From IMG/VR virus record IMGVR_UViG_3300035698_026476, positions 1-41,646 of that record: a stretch of 41,646 nucleotides of DNA; one strand, written 5' to 3'. Both the position numbers and the translations under genes were made by a program. Source of the DNA: a virus. Within the stretch, counting starts at the first letter, position 1; the number at the start of each line of letters is the position of its first letter. The notes beneath the pieces were generated by a model. It was given only the letters and a program-made list of their open reading frames with translations. It did no database searches and was not told where the DNA came from. Positions 22,644 to 31,127 of the stretch are shown here, piece by piece.

Positions 22644-23198
22644 TCACACCTCTCTTTTTATATATGAAATCGCCATCCCTATCTTCTCTTTTTTATATAC
22701 ATCATGTGCAATCAAGGGAACTACCCCCACCCGTTTCATCCCTATGGTTTCAATAAACTTAAGTGCGAAGGGGTTATTCACAGGGGTCTCCCCAACCAGA
22801 AGATCAAACAGAAACTCCCCATCTTCCTTCTTTATTCCAAACCACGCCTTCAGCATTTCCTTCATCATGGGTTTGGTGTGCTTCCCCCAGGCCACAGGAA
22901 AGCCGGTTCCATGAACAAGAGCGTAGTTTTGTTTCACCCCATTTAACCAGGTAATGGCCGCTATCTCTTTTTTGATGAAAATAAAGAACACCTTATTCAT
23001 GGGAAGCTTCAAATATTGAACAAACCCTTCCCTGTCGATAACCACCCCTGAATAAAACAGGGCCTCATGGAGACCATTCTCAACCAACTTATCCCAACAC
23101 TCCTTTATGAATGAATCCGGTATGGACCATGCCCCGTCATATTGTACATAAGGTAGTATCTTGTATTTTAATTCCTCTATTGATGTCCTATCAGCCAT
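22644..23198 (-). CDS. GNAT-like protein in the ejection-protein cluster
   Basis: A GTG at 23201 is in frame, but the ATG at 23198 sits five bases after AGGAGG and is preferred (184 residues). NPFALKFIETIGMKRVGVVP matches the late part of the GNAT acetyltransferase fold, and IAAITWLNGV fits a central strand. T7 gp13 is also GNAT-like and needed for virion assembly, so a structural or accessory role is likelier than a metabolic one. The acetyl-CoA P-loop (RxxGxG/A) is not evident. Confidence 0.55.
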   Translation of the reverse strand: MADRTSIEELKYKILPYVQYDGAWSIPDSFIKECWDKLVENGLHEALFYSGVVIDREGFVQYLKLPMNKVFFIFIKKEIAAITWLNGVKQNYALVHGTGFPVAWGKHTKPMMKEMLKAWFGIKKEDGEFLFDLLVGETPVNNPFALKFIETIGMKRVGVVPLIAHDVYKKEKIGMAISYIKREV

Positions 23199-23207
23199 CA
23201 CTTCCTC

Positions 23208-24917
23208 CTATTCCATTTCCATGGGATAAATTGTTGCAGGCCCACTCCCACTCACTTTCAAGGAGCATCTTCGCCCATTATTACTATCTACTAGTCGTTT
23301 CTTGGTAAGGCGGCTCCCACTCAGTGTATGTGATTGAATTGAAGTCCCGTCCAGGAGAATATCTCCTGTAGCCTCCGATCCGCTCTCCACATCCACATCA
23401 TACCTTATGAACCTTGGAAAATGCCTCCTCGTAGAGAGGGTATAGTTCTTAGATTCAACCTCCCAACTTATATCCGTCCCATCATCATCTGTCTTGGTTG
23501 AGTCCTCTAGGTGCCATACATACCCATCCTGATCTCCAACCAATAACCGATCATTCGTCTCATCTACGGTAATGGAAGCAATCTCATCCGTACCCCAACT
23601 ATAATATGCGCTCTTATTGGTGGTGAGATCCCATACAATTACATTCGTAGGATAGGTCTCCCCCACCCCCGGATACCCAAAGTAAAGAAGATCCTTGAAT
23701 TGTTTCAACCAGGCATTCCCTAGATCACCCGCTCCCGGAACCCCATTTACCGTCTCCCCCCTGAAGATGGGTTGGAGGGTCTCCTTGGTGATATTCCGGT
23801 CATCCCCACCCCCACTATAAAGGTAAACCCCATCACTCCCTACGTGGAAGATTCCCTTCCCTTGGACACTTTCCGCACCTAAAACCCCTTGAGCTCCGGT
23901 TATCGCCTCCATCTTGTAGGGGAAAAAGGTATTCGAACCTGTCCCTTGAATGAAGTATATCTTATTTTTAGTGAGATAATATGGTTGCCCATTATGAAAC
24001 ACCATCACCTGCCCAGGAAATTGAGGGGTAGAAACTTCAACAAAGTTCGCTACCGGCCAATACTCAGGTTGTTTTGCTTTTGAAAAGTAAAGAAGATTAT
24101 CTTTAATAATAAAACATGTTCCATTGAAGTTTGGTCCCGCCACATAGCTTCCCAGGGGTGGCCTGTCATGGTCTGTAGCAACCTCCGTTCCAAGTGCCGC
24201 ATCCACCTTCTTAGACTCATGAGCCGTACTTATTACAGTCACATAGGAATCCAAATAATATATCGCTCCATCACTTAAGGTTCGATATATTCCCACATGG
24301 GTTACTTGAGAATCACTACTTACATCCCAGGTAACTTTAAGGGTTTGACTAACCAACGCTACCCCATCCGTAGCCGCAGGGGATGGATCACTCTCGCTTA
24401 CTACAGTTGCTCCTTCAAGCCTCGCATAGGTGTATTTCGCGTTATAAGTTCCTGTGAGGGTGTTATCAGCCACATCCACAACAATAGTAGGGGCATCTTC
24501 AGGAGCCGCAATCCCCCATTCATACACACTTGAACCTTCAATTCTCTTCCGATCCGTTCCATTTAAGGCGAATACATTCTGAGTAGTGGAGTTATATGAA
24601 TTATACGCAATAGAGGACCACCTTGCGCTCGTTAGGGAGGTAGCTATGGAGGATTCATCCTCGTATATTATTGTATCCCCAAATCCATACCTTGTTCCTT
24701 CCTGCTCTCTTATGTGCCATATAGGTGTGGAGATCGCTGTCGAGTTGAGAATACTCCCCCCATCCCTCACTTGAAGCTGCCCATCCTGATCCCTCCGTAA
24801 ATTCTTACACCTTTGCATAGAATCAGAACTCACATTATATTGATCATTCGTTTGAGGAAGATCACTCGGGTTTGTGGCTATGTCAAACACACCTTTTGGA
24901 TTAAAAAATAAACTCAT
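23208..24917 (-). CDS. P22 gp10-like DNA stabilisation / tail hub protein
   Basis: A 569-residue beta-rich protein with AAAGGAG before ATG. It begins MSLFFNPKGVFDIATNPSDL and holds repeated beta blocks with GxxYxY and DxxxW patterns (RLLVGDQDGYVWHLEDSTK), the look of the propeller-like stabilisation proteins of P22-type phages. It follows two adaptor-like genes in the order adaptor, adaptor, stabilisation, as in P22 (gp4, gp10). It would plug the portal and join the tail. Confidence 0.6.
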   Translation of the reverse strand: MSLFFNPKGVFDIATNPSDLPQTNDQYNVSSDSMQRCKNLRRDQDGQLQVRDGGSILNSTAISTPIWHIREQEGTRYGFGDTIIYEDESSIATSLTSARWSSIAYNSYNSTTQNVFALNGTDRKRIEGSSVYEWGIAAPEDAPTIVVDVADNTLTGTYNAKYTYARLEGATVVSESDPSPAATDGVALVSQTLKVTWDVSSDSQVTHVGIYRTLSDGAIYYLDSYVTVISTAHESKKVDAALGTEVATDHDRPPLGSYVAGPNFNGTCFIIKDNLLYFSKAKQPEYWPVANFVEVSTPQFPGQVMVFHNGQPYYLTKNKIYFIQGTGSNTFFPYKMEAITGAQGVLGAESVQGKGIFHVGSDGVYLYSGGGDDRNITKETLQPIFRGETVNGVPGAGDLGNAWLKQFKDLLYFGYPGVGETYPTNVIVWDLTTNKSAYYSWGTDEIASITVDETNDRLLVGDQDGYVWHLEDSTKTDDDGTDISWEVESKNYTLSTRRHFPRFIRYDVDVESGSEATGDILLDGTSIQSHTLSGSRLTKKRLVDSNNGRRCSLKVSGSGPATIYPMEME

Positions 24918-24928
24918 CTTTCTCCTTT

Positions 24929-25993
24929 CTATCTGACAGAAGGATAACTATCCGGTAATCTGGCATGTCTTTGCCTACTTTGAGGTGAGGACATGTGGGT
25001 TTTGAGTTGGAAATCCCTATCCACTAACCTCTTCGCTTTCCACCTATCTACGATTTGAAGGGCTATCTTCTTACGGAAGCCCCAATAATCAGCCAACGAC
25101 CCAATCTCCCCATCTGTATTCATCTTGTATGCCCTCTCCAGGGTTCCATATTCAATATACTTCGTAAGGTAGGTTGGGAAATCACTCACATCTTCATCCT
25201 CAATGAGTTCTGAAGGTTCCTTTTTATATACGGTGAGGAGGTTATTATCCTTTGAAAGAAGATCCACCGCTATCCCGTCATCTTGGTTAGAATATGCTCC
25301 TGTATAATCGATGACCGCTCCATAGTCTTCTCCTGCCCCGGTAGCACTTAACCCCGCCACAACCATTCCTTCAGGGGTTGTATCACTCCAATCTACAGTC
25401 GATCTCAAGGGATAGATATAGATAAAATTCTCCAAAGTCTCACTTCTCCAATAGAAAGTTGACTTACCTGCCCTGGTTCTCCAGGTACGGTCATAACTCA
25501 TTACTTCTTTCTCTGTTATGGGTTCCAGGGGTTCTTTATCTACAGCCATGAAGATAGCCTCTAGAAAACCCTTAGCCGCCCATACAGGAGGAGCATCTGC
25601 AGGCGTACCAGAGGATGTCATCCACGCCTCCCACGGTTGGGTATAGAAATCCCCAAGCTCGCTATTAGGACCGCTTTGACCCGCTATGTGTTGAGCCTCC
25701 CACCGATATGTGCAAGCAATCTGCGCCTGATCATAGTAATTCCGATCCCCAATACACGAATATACATACCCTTTGGAGTGCTCACTATAGGACCATTCCC
25801 ACTCATGCATGTAGGACATTTGGAACAGGGGAGGAAGACGGACGATAGTGAGGTCCTGAATCTCCCCATGGACATTCTGGAAGCTCACTTGTTCAATATT
25901 AAATAACCTTAACAACTCGGTATCTGACCATATCTGCCCATCAGGATCTCGAAGAAACCTCCTTAAACGGGTTCGTTGTTCTCCCCAATTCAC
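24929..25993 (-). CDS. head-tail adaptor-like protein
   Basis: A 354-residue protein, start overlapping the previous gene's stop by four bases. The N-terminus (RTRLRRFLRDPDGQIWSDTELLRLFN) is the helical motif typical of phage adaptor proteins, and the C-terminus has an amphipathic helix (DYWGFRKKIALQIVDRWKAK). The middle contains beta segments (NFIYIYPLRSTVD). Likely binds beneath the portal. Family recall only. Confidence 0.6.
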   Translation of the reverse strand: MNWGEQRTRLRRFLRDPDGQIWSDTELLRLFNIEQVSFQNVHGEIQDLTIVRLPPLFQMSYMHEWEWSYSEHSKGYVYSCIGDRNYYDQAQIACTYRWEAQHIAGQSGPNSELGDFYTQPWEAWMTSSGTPADAPPVWAAKGFLEAIFMAVDKEPLEPITEKEVMSYDRTWRTRAGKSTFYWRSETLENFIYIYPLRSTVDWSDTTPEGMVVAGLSATGAGEDYGAVIDYTGAYSNQDDGIAVDLLSKDNNLLTVYKKEPSELIEDEDVSDFPTYLTKYIEYGTLERAYKMNTDGEIGSLADYWGFRKKIALQIVDRWKAKRLVDRDFQLKTHMSSPQSRQRHARLPDSYPSVR

Positions 25994-26661
25994 GGTCTCA
26001 CCTCCTCAACCTTTCCCCCGGTTTGTTTAAAGGATTGGTATTGGTAATTCTTTTCAGCACTCCAAGGATACTGCTCATTTAACCCTAGCCCCTTCATGTA
26101 GGCTTTGTGAAAGTTGAGAGCTCTCTTCGCATCCCCCCTTGAGGCATAATATTCCCCTACTGCATAATGAACTGCAGCCCACTTGAATTGATCTCTCAAT
26201 TTTACCCTATCAATATCCTCCTCATAACGGAAGGGAACCACTACAGCCTTTATCTCCAGCATATCAGTGGAAGCTGTAGGCGCAGGGTGGATTCCCAGGA
26301 TATTCTCCCCCACCATGAAATAAGACGTAGGAGATCCACTATTATATAACCATCGAGGATTATCTGATCTAAGCCCCACAAAATCCACCTGCGTGAGCCG
26401 CCTTTTCACACCATAAAGCCATACTTGGGTGATCCAACTCACATACTCACTTGTGAAGTTGAGTCTATAGAAATTAACATCCTTTCTTATGGGAAGCTTA
26501 TAAGAACGCTTCAACCCTCCTGTAAAAAGGGAGATCTCTTCTATGGCATCATTTATCGATCCCCTTATCTGATCAAACGAATCACTCCCCTCGGTGAATA
26601 CATCCGGAGAGGTGGTATTCTCTCCTATCATCTCAAGAACATGAGTTTCTATTTCATTCAT
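25990..26661 (-). CDS. head-tail adaptor-like protein
   Basis: A 223-residue protein. Its N-terminal helix (SFDQIRGSINDAIEEISLFTG) and IHPAPTASTDMLEIKAVVVP strands are typical of phage adaptor/connector proteins, with a helical C-terminus (KWAAVHYAVGEYYASRGDAK). It overlaps the next gene by four bases (coupled). Probably a portal-binding adaptor like P22 gp4 or T7 gp11. Confidence 0.6.
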   Translation of the reverse strand: MNEIETHVLEMIGENTTSPDVFTEGSDSFDQIRGSINDAIEEISLFTGGLKRSYKLPIRKDVNFYRLNFTSEYVSWITQVWLYGVKRRLTQVDFVGLRSDNPRWLYNSGSPTSYFMVGENILGIHPAPTASTDMLEIKAVVVPFRYEEDIDRVKLRDQFKWAAVHYAVGEYYASRGDAKRALNFHKAYMKGLGLNEQYPWSAEKNYQYQSFKQTGGKVEEVRP

Positions 26662-26864
26662 CGATTACACTCTTTGACAAGTTGAAGAACATTATCGTTT
26701 ATTTTATCTATTGTTTTTTCCATCCGGGTGAATTCATGCCTTTGTACGTAATTTTGAGGAAGGGAAGTTAAGGTATCCCAAGAACATGCTGCGATATATC
26801 CTAACATCGCCAATAAGATTCCAAATATAATTTCTGTTGAATTTTTCCCCATCCATTTCTTCAT
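26658..26864 (-). CDS. small membrane-anchored coiled-coil protein
   Basis: A 68-residue protein with GGGGATAGGG upstream. One transmembrane span at about residues 11-28 (IIFGILLAMLGYIAACSW) is followed by a charged helix (EFTRMEKTIDKINDNVLQLV). Holins, spanin-like and superinfection proteins share this plan. It overlaps the next gene by four bases. A lysis role is possible but unproved. Confidence 0.55.
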   Translation of the reverse strand: MKKWMGKNSTEIIFGILLAMLGYIAACSWDTLTSLPQNYVQRHEFTRMEKTIDKINDNVLQLVKECNR

Positions 26865-26878
26865 ACCCTATCCCCCTT

Positions 26879-27184
26879 TTAGATTCCTTCAGAATAAAAT
26901 ACAGTTACCTCAATTGTTCCTGCTGCAAGACTTATCCCACAATATAACCCATCATGGAATGGAACCCCTGGATCTGGAAGAGTCACCCCATTTAACCCTA
27001 GTGCGCTTGCATCATAGGTAGTTGTGGGTATCAATTCCGTTCCCTGAACAGGATTTGCATTATCATAGAAGGTAACTGTGGGATCATTTGTCCCATCCGT
27101 ACCAATCAAGAATCCGTGGAATTTCCCATCCTCTTCTGTTATCTTTCCGCTCTTTGTTATAAGCTTAGATTTAATTGCTGCCAT
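26879..27184 (-). CDS. putative small virion protein
   Basis: A 101-residue beta-rich protein (MAAIKSKLITKSGKITEEDG; NDPTVTFYDNANPV). Composition fits a capsid or tail decoration subunit. Overlaps the upstream gene by 14 bases. Function inferred from location only. Confidence 0.55.
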   Translation of the reverse strand: MAAIKSKLITKSGKITEEDGKFHGFLIGTDGTNDPTVTFYDNANPVQGTELIPTTTYDASALGLNGVTLPDPGVPFHDGLYCGISLAAGTIEVTVFYSEGI

Positions 27185-27536
27185 TTTTCCACCATCCCCA
27201 TAGCTTACGTTCTTTGGTTAGGATGTGCCTCATCCACACCCATCCTGTATTGAGAATATCTTCTTCCAAAAGGGTGATATGCTCCTCAAGGCGGGAGATT
27301 CTCATATTATAGGAATCTACATCCACATCTCCAACCCTATCCATCGCTACAGCCTCCGCAATTATCCTACTCGATAAGGCGACATCAGGAATCACATCAC
27401 CCTTCAGAATCTTCCCATAGAGCTTCTCAGCCCCTTCATAGATGAGCTCCTTCCGGACACCCTTTCGTTTCTTCCCACTCACTACAACCTGTTTGAGATC
27501 AACCCCTCTAGATTCATAATATTTCTCAATATTCAT
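27171..27536 (-). CDS. hypothetical protein of the head/tail region
   Basis: A 121-residue, basic, helical protein (KKRKGVRKELIYEGAEKLYG; MRISRLEEHITLLEEDILN) ending with Trp-rich WMRHILTKERKLWGWW. No enzyme motif. Possibly a small adaptor or DNA-contacting virion protein; function unknown. Confidence 0.6.
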   Translation of the reverse strand: MNIEKYYESRGVDLKQVVVSGKKRKGVRKELIYEGAEKLYGKILKGDVIPDVALSSRIIAEAVAMDRVGDVDVDSYNMRISRLEEHITLLEEDILNTGWVWMRHILTKERKLWGWWKNGSN

Positions 27537-27544
27537 CTCTTCCC

Positions 27545-27940
27545 CTATGTAGGATCTTTAATGGCTACTTCAAAAGAACCAACATTTACAGTATCACTTG
27601 TGGTGAGGGCTTTTGTTGCTGCAAGAGTGGTCACATAGAATAGTTTCGAACCTGCAGCAAGAGTAAGCGCAACCTCTGCAGCCGTTCCCGCAACTGCCAC
27701 AGATACCCCCGCTAAATCGCTTGTGTCACTAACGGCACAAGTAAGCTTCCTTCCCCCACCACTCGCATTATCCGCAGGTCCTGTGTAGTTTCCGCTATTT
27801 ACTGTTATACTTAATAGTTGATTTGACGAGGTGGCCTTAGCAAATGTATCCGCACTTGCAGTACACACATTTAACTTAGTTGCTGTAGCAATAACATCTA
27901 ATGCAGCATCTAAAACGTCATCATGGACTAGCTTTCCCAT
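27545..27940 (-). CDS. putative virion decoration-like protein
   Basis: A 131-residue protein starting MGKLVHDDVLDAALDVIATA. The rest is Ala/Thr/Ser/Val-rich beta sequence, as in small phage structural proteins I recall with the same opening. It starts inside the end of the 259-residue gene (coupled). Likely a virion component. Confidence 0.55.
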   Translation of the reverse strand: MGKLVHDDVLDAALDVIATATKLNVCTASADTFAKATSSNQLLSITVNSGNYTGPADNASGGGRKLTCAVSDTSDLAGVSVAVAGTAAEVALTLAAGSKLFYVTTLAATKALTTSDTVNVGSFEVAIKDPT

Positions 27941-28700
27941 TTATTTTCTCCTCTTCATGATAAGTTACTAACTTAGGAAACAATCGTTCCCCGTTTGTGA
28001 ATTTTAAATATGTTTCATCCCCATTTTCATATGCATAGTGAAGCCACTTCTTAAAGGTACTCGCCACCAGGAAATCAGGTTGAGTGCTGAAATGTTTATA
28101 AGGTTCAATACATGCCCGAATATATTCTTCCATTTGTTCTTCTTCAAGGGTCATTTCCGGAAGCTCATTAGAAGGCCCAAACTTTAATTCAAACTCTGTA
28201 CAATACCTCTTAAGGATAACATCCGTTTCAGGAATCATCTTTTCATCCACAGCCTTCCTTACTTCCTGATAGCGTTCTCTTCCCTCTTCTACACCTCTAT
28301 TATAGAAATATCCTCCGTAGTGTCCGTTTACTGTTCTACGAGGCTCAATCCCACACTTACTTGGATAATCAAGTTCCTTCTGAAGTTCATATAAATTAAA
28401 TAAATCCTCTACTGTCTTAGGTCTCACAACAATCTTATAGCATTCTCTGCAAGCTTTCGGAACAATATCAAGATGGTTGAAGAACAATTCATGGGCAAGA
28501 TCACACCTGTTGATATCATCATGTTTCACATACACCCACGGACCATCCCAAAAGATAGCCCTCTTTGTAGGGACCATTAATCCATCAGGAGCCCGTAGCA
28601 TATATGACCCGCTTGCCAGAAGAGGTTTAACCTTCGTTATGATATCTTTCTTATCCATCTCCATGTACAGATTCTTTCGGTTCTTCTTTGTGTTTATCAT
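27921..28700 (-). CDS. hypothetical protein with clustered cysteines
   Basis: A 259-residue protein with AGGAGG before ATG. It contains PKACRECYKIVVRP (CxxC) and CGIEPRRTVNGHYGGYFYNR, which together could bind a metal, and an acidic helical C-terminal half. Phages of this layout often carry a protein of this type near the adaptors, but no function is known to me. It starts inside the preceding 50-residue gene. Confidence 0.6.
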   Translation of the reverse strand: MINTKKNRKNLYMEMDKKDIITKVKPLLASGSYMLRAPDGLMVPTKRAIFWDGPWVYVKHDDINRCDLAHELFFNHLDIVPKACRECYKIVVRPKTVEDLFNLYELQKELDYPSKCGIEPRRTVNGHYGGYFYNRGVEEGRERYQEVRKAVDEKMIPETDVILKRYCTEFELKFGPSNELPEMTLEEEQMEEYIRACIEPYKHFSTQPDFLVASTFKKWLHYAYENGDETYLKFTNGERLFPKLVTYHEEEKINGKASP

Positions 28701-28803
28701 CCTTCCTCCTATCGTCAGGTTGATTAATCGGTTTCCCTTTATACTTGAGTATAAAAGCTAAGTCTATGATTCCATTCTTTGGTTTAAGATCTATATTTGC
28801 CAC
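28651..28803 (-). CDS. 50-residue hypothetical protein, GTG start
   Basis: AGGAGG lies five bases before GTG at 28803. The product starts (f)MANIDLKPKNGIIDLAFI and becomes very charged (DDRRKDDKHKEEPKE). It bridges the repeat-fibre gene and the 259-residue gene, which it overlaps by 50 bases. The excellent ribosome site supports it despite the size. Function unknown. Confidence 0.6.
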   Translation of the reverse strand: MANIDLKPKNGIIDLAFILKYKGKPINQPDDRRKDDKHKEEPKESVHGDG

Positions 28804-28817
28804 TTTTACCTCCTATT

Positions 28818-30035
28818 TTAATATACTTTCAAAAGAAGACCCTTTCTTCTTCCAAGGGACTCTCCGTCTATTGTTAAAGTTACCGTTCCTGCTACATGAT
28901 CGTGGATACAATTCTCCGGACTTAGTTGATACTCCACCTCAAGGGTTGAAGAATTCACTACGTGAGCGCTAAAGGAATTATTTGGATTAAGTGCGGTCGC
29001 CGTTATTATCGTTAAAGTTACAGCTCCTGCTGTGTGTAGGTGAGAGCTATCATCTAAGGTGAGTAGGAAATTCGCAGGAAGCCCTGGTTGACCCGCAGTA
29101 TGAAGATGAGATGAACTATCCAACCCAAGAGCATATTCCACGGTAAAGGAAGGTTGACCTGCAGTATGTATATGACTTCCAGGATTTGGATTAAGGGCTA
29201 TGATACTGTCAAGACTGACTGTTCCTGCTGTATGCAGATGACCACTATCATCCAAAGACAGCACAAACTCAACCGAAAGATTTACTGTTCCTGAAGTGTG
29301 AAGATGGGAAGATGCATTTAGAGCTAACTCATATCCAACCCCTAGAGAAGGCTCTCCCGCTGTGTGTAAATGGCTTGCAGCGTTAGGCTCAATCTCAACA
29401 ACACCACCAGCCGCTGCCTCTTCAAATGCTGCAATGCTGCACGCCCACAGCCCACTATTGTTTATAGTTGCCCCGGCTGTTTTTGTCCCGCTACCTATCT
29501 CGTAAGACATCGAATTTGGGGCATAAGTAGTTGACGTTATCTCACTTGGGATTTGATTTGTAACACCAGTAAAAGATGATATGCCTCCGTTACTTTGATA
29601 TGTAAACCCCCCAATATATAGTATCCCTGTTCCAGAAGGTGCAATTGACCCGCTAGATGCAGTTGACCCACTACCACTACTTGAATTGCTTGTGATTAAT
29701 GGGTCAGAGCTACTTTCCGCACCTGAAAACTCTGCAATAACTATTGATCTGTCATCACTGGTCCCGGCAATTAAGACGCTTGTTGAAAATGCCGCAGCAT
29801 TATAAAAATAATAAAGTTGATTTCGTGATTCGTTTCCCGAACTGACATCTGTAATTTCTGTATAGCTACCATTTGTTGCGTCTGATATCGTAGCTTCGTC
29901 AGGGTTACTGCTCCAAACATGGCTATTAACAATGACTAAATTACCAATAGTAGTTTCACTTGGAAAAGCCACACCGAAACTTGCGGTTGTCCCATCTACT
30001 GCCGCATACTGTCCTGTTACTAAGGCGATAGCCAT
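28818..30035 (-). CDS. fibre-like protein with tandem 22-residue HxH repeats
   Basis: A 405-residue protein. Residues 1-210 are Ser/Gly/Thr-rich beta sequence (SGSGSTASSGSIAPSGTG) resembling adhesin-type sandwich domains. From about residue 218 come eight units of 22-24 residues, each with S-H-L-H-T-A-G or a variant and a hydrophobic strand. Six have a clear H-x-H-T-x-G, one has HDHVAG, one is degraded. HxH motifs in trimeric fibres (T4 gp37) bind iron in a row; a metal-stabilised stalk is a reasonable inference. The C-terminus is basic (GRRKGLLLKVY). Confidence 0.65.
   Translation of the reverse strand: MAIALVTGQYAAVDGTTASFGVAFPSETTIGNLVIVNSHVWSSNPDEATISDATNGSYTEITDVSSGNESRNQLYYFYNAAAFSTSVLIAGTSDDRSIVIAEFSGAESSSDPLITSNSSSGSGSTASSGSIAPSGTGILYIGGFTYQSNGGISSFTGVTNQIPSEITSTTYAPNSMSYEIGSGTKTAGATINNSGLWACSIAAFEEAAAGGVVEIEPNAASHLHTAGEPSLGVGYELALNASSHLHTSGTVNLSVEFVLSLDDSGHLHTAGTVSLDSIIALNPNPGSHIHTAGQPSFTVEYALGLDSSSHLHTAGQPGLPANFLLTLDDSSHLHTAGAVTLTIITATALNPNNSFSAHVVNSSTLEVEYQLSPENCIHDHVAGTVTLTIDGESLGRRKGLLLKVY
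28821..29384 (-). repeat. tandem repeat coding region (eight ~66-bp units)
   Basis: The DNA encoding the HxH repeats is organised in units of about 66 bases, with GTATGAAGATGAG-like words recurring. Units are diverged at the DNA level, so expansion is old or under strong coding selection. Confidence 0.6.
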
Positions 30036-30430
30036 TATATGAGACTTCCTTCTGCTCGTATATCTTTAAGTGTCATCTTGCTTATTTTAACCCCTGAACG
30101 GAATCCGTTGCCATCAACTCTTATCCTGGCAGGTAACCCACCTATCCCATCGACCCTGAATCGTATGAATTGATTAGGATTAACCCCATGTTTTTCTGAC
30201 ACAAAACCATCAGGCCCATACCCCTCTACTTGAGCGTAAGCTACATCTTTCCACGCACCGTCTTTCCATACATCGATATCAAATCTTAGTCCTTTATTAG
30301 TTAGTAACTTATCAGCTTCATTGATTATAAAATCCACTTTCATAGCGTAATAATCTTTGGGAAAATTAAAGCCTGTGAACGCTCTCTTTTTAATGAAATT
30401 AAATTCTGATATATCTTTGATTGTTTCCAT
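30035..30430 (-). CDS. putative virion-associated beta protein
   Basis: A 131-residue protein (FNFPKDYYAMKVDFIINEAD; NQFIRFRVDGIGGLPARIRV) with beta-sandwich-like alternation. It abuts the repeat-fibre gene by one base and overlaps the next by one. Probably a structural accessory of the fibre; no motif. Confidence 0.55.
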   Translation of the reverse strand: METIKDISEFNFIKKRAFTGFNFPKDYYAMKVDFIINEADKLLTNKGLRFDIDVWKDGAWKDVAYAQVEGYGPDGFVSEKHGVNPNQFIRFRVDGIGGLPARIRVDGNGFRSGVKISKMTLKDIRAEGSLI

Positions 30431-30711
30431 TAATTATACCCAAAACTCGCTTTACCCTCCCAACCAACCCAATAATAAATAGATTCCCCTATAGGTTGAT
30501 TAGTCGTGTATGTTATTGTCAATGCTGTCATATTCTCAAACAAGAACCGGTTTGGTATTGTTCCCGGTTCAATTTCTTCTGTGTCGATTTCCAATGTGCC
30601 GTTGTGATTTATTATCTCCGTTCCTATCGGCAAATGCTCTGTCACCCAACCCTTTGTGGGCTTTGCTGCGGCCAGCGTTATCGTGCATTGATTACCGCCG
30701 AACTCATGCAC
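30430..30711 (-). CDS. hypothetical beta-rich protein, GTG start
   Basis: A 93-residue ORF beginning with GTG (read as Met) six bases after the upstream stop, without a clear ribosome site, so likely coupled to the gene before it. Sequence TALTITYTTNQPIGESIYYW is beta-like. Function unknown. Confidence 0.5.
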   Translation of the reverse strand: MHEFGGNQCTITLAAAKPTKGWVTEHLPIGTEIINHNGTLEIDTEEIEPGTIPNRFLFENMTALTITYTTNQPIGESIYYWVGWEGKASFGYN

Positions 30712-30716
30712 GATTA

Positions 30717-30899
30717 CTAAGGGTTTATAGGGACAACCACCGTCTCGACCACCGGCGTTTTCTCAACAACCACCACCGCATCATCAGGAACGGTAACAGT
30801 GTAGGCAGGATCACCGTCGATATTCACTGTTATTGTTATGTCAGCAAATGAAAGCGCCGCAATCATCGTAAACATTAAAACTAAAATTAACCTTTTCAC
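30717..30899 (-). CDS. small secreted protein
   Basis: A 60-residue protein with a standard signal peptide (MKRLILVLMFTMIAALSFA) and likely cleavage after AxA-like LSFA. The mature part is valine-rich and beta-like (DDAVVVVEKTPVVETVVV). It sits directly after a lipoprotein gene with a similar leader, so the two may work together at the envelope. Confidence 0.55.
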   Translation of the reverse strand: MKRLILVLMFTMIAALSFADITITVNIDGDPAYTVTVPDDAVVVVEKTPVVETVVVPINP

Positions 30900-30903
30900 A
30901 ATG

Positions 30904-31047
30904 TTATTCCTTTATTTCCACTTCAGGAGTTTCAACATTGATAATAACGGCTCCTTCATCATCAGTTACTTTAACATTACCTTTAAGAAAACAACCGGTA
31001 AACATAACTATCACCATTACCATCATCACTAATATAAATCTTTTCAC
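30904..31047 (-). CDS. 47-residue lipoprotein, GTG start
   Basis: AAGGAGG lies six bases before GTG at 31047. The product has MKRF followed by a hydrophobic leader and lipobox MFTGC, giving a lipidated Cys at residue 19 and a short acidic mature part (VTDDEGAVIINVETPEVEIKE). This is the shape of a small phage outer-membrane lipoprotein, for example a spanin-like or superinfection-exclusion factor. It is followed by the similar non-lipid secreted protein. Confidence 0.6.
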   Translation of the reverse strand: MKRFILVMMVMVIVMFTGCFLKGNVKVTDDEGAVIINVETPEVEIKE

Positions 31048-31127
31048 CTTAATCCTCCTTTAAAGGTGGGGCGAAGGGAGGATAGGGCTCCCCTCTTTAA
31101 GCCTTTGGCACCCCATAGAGGGCTCAA

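Noticed and set aside
30421-30851. Overlapping Cys-rich plus-strand ORFs
   Set aside because: They oppose well-supported small genes with signal peptides and coupled starts.
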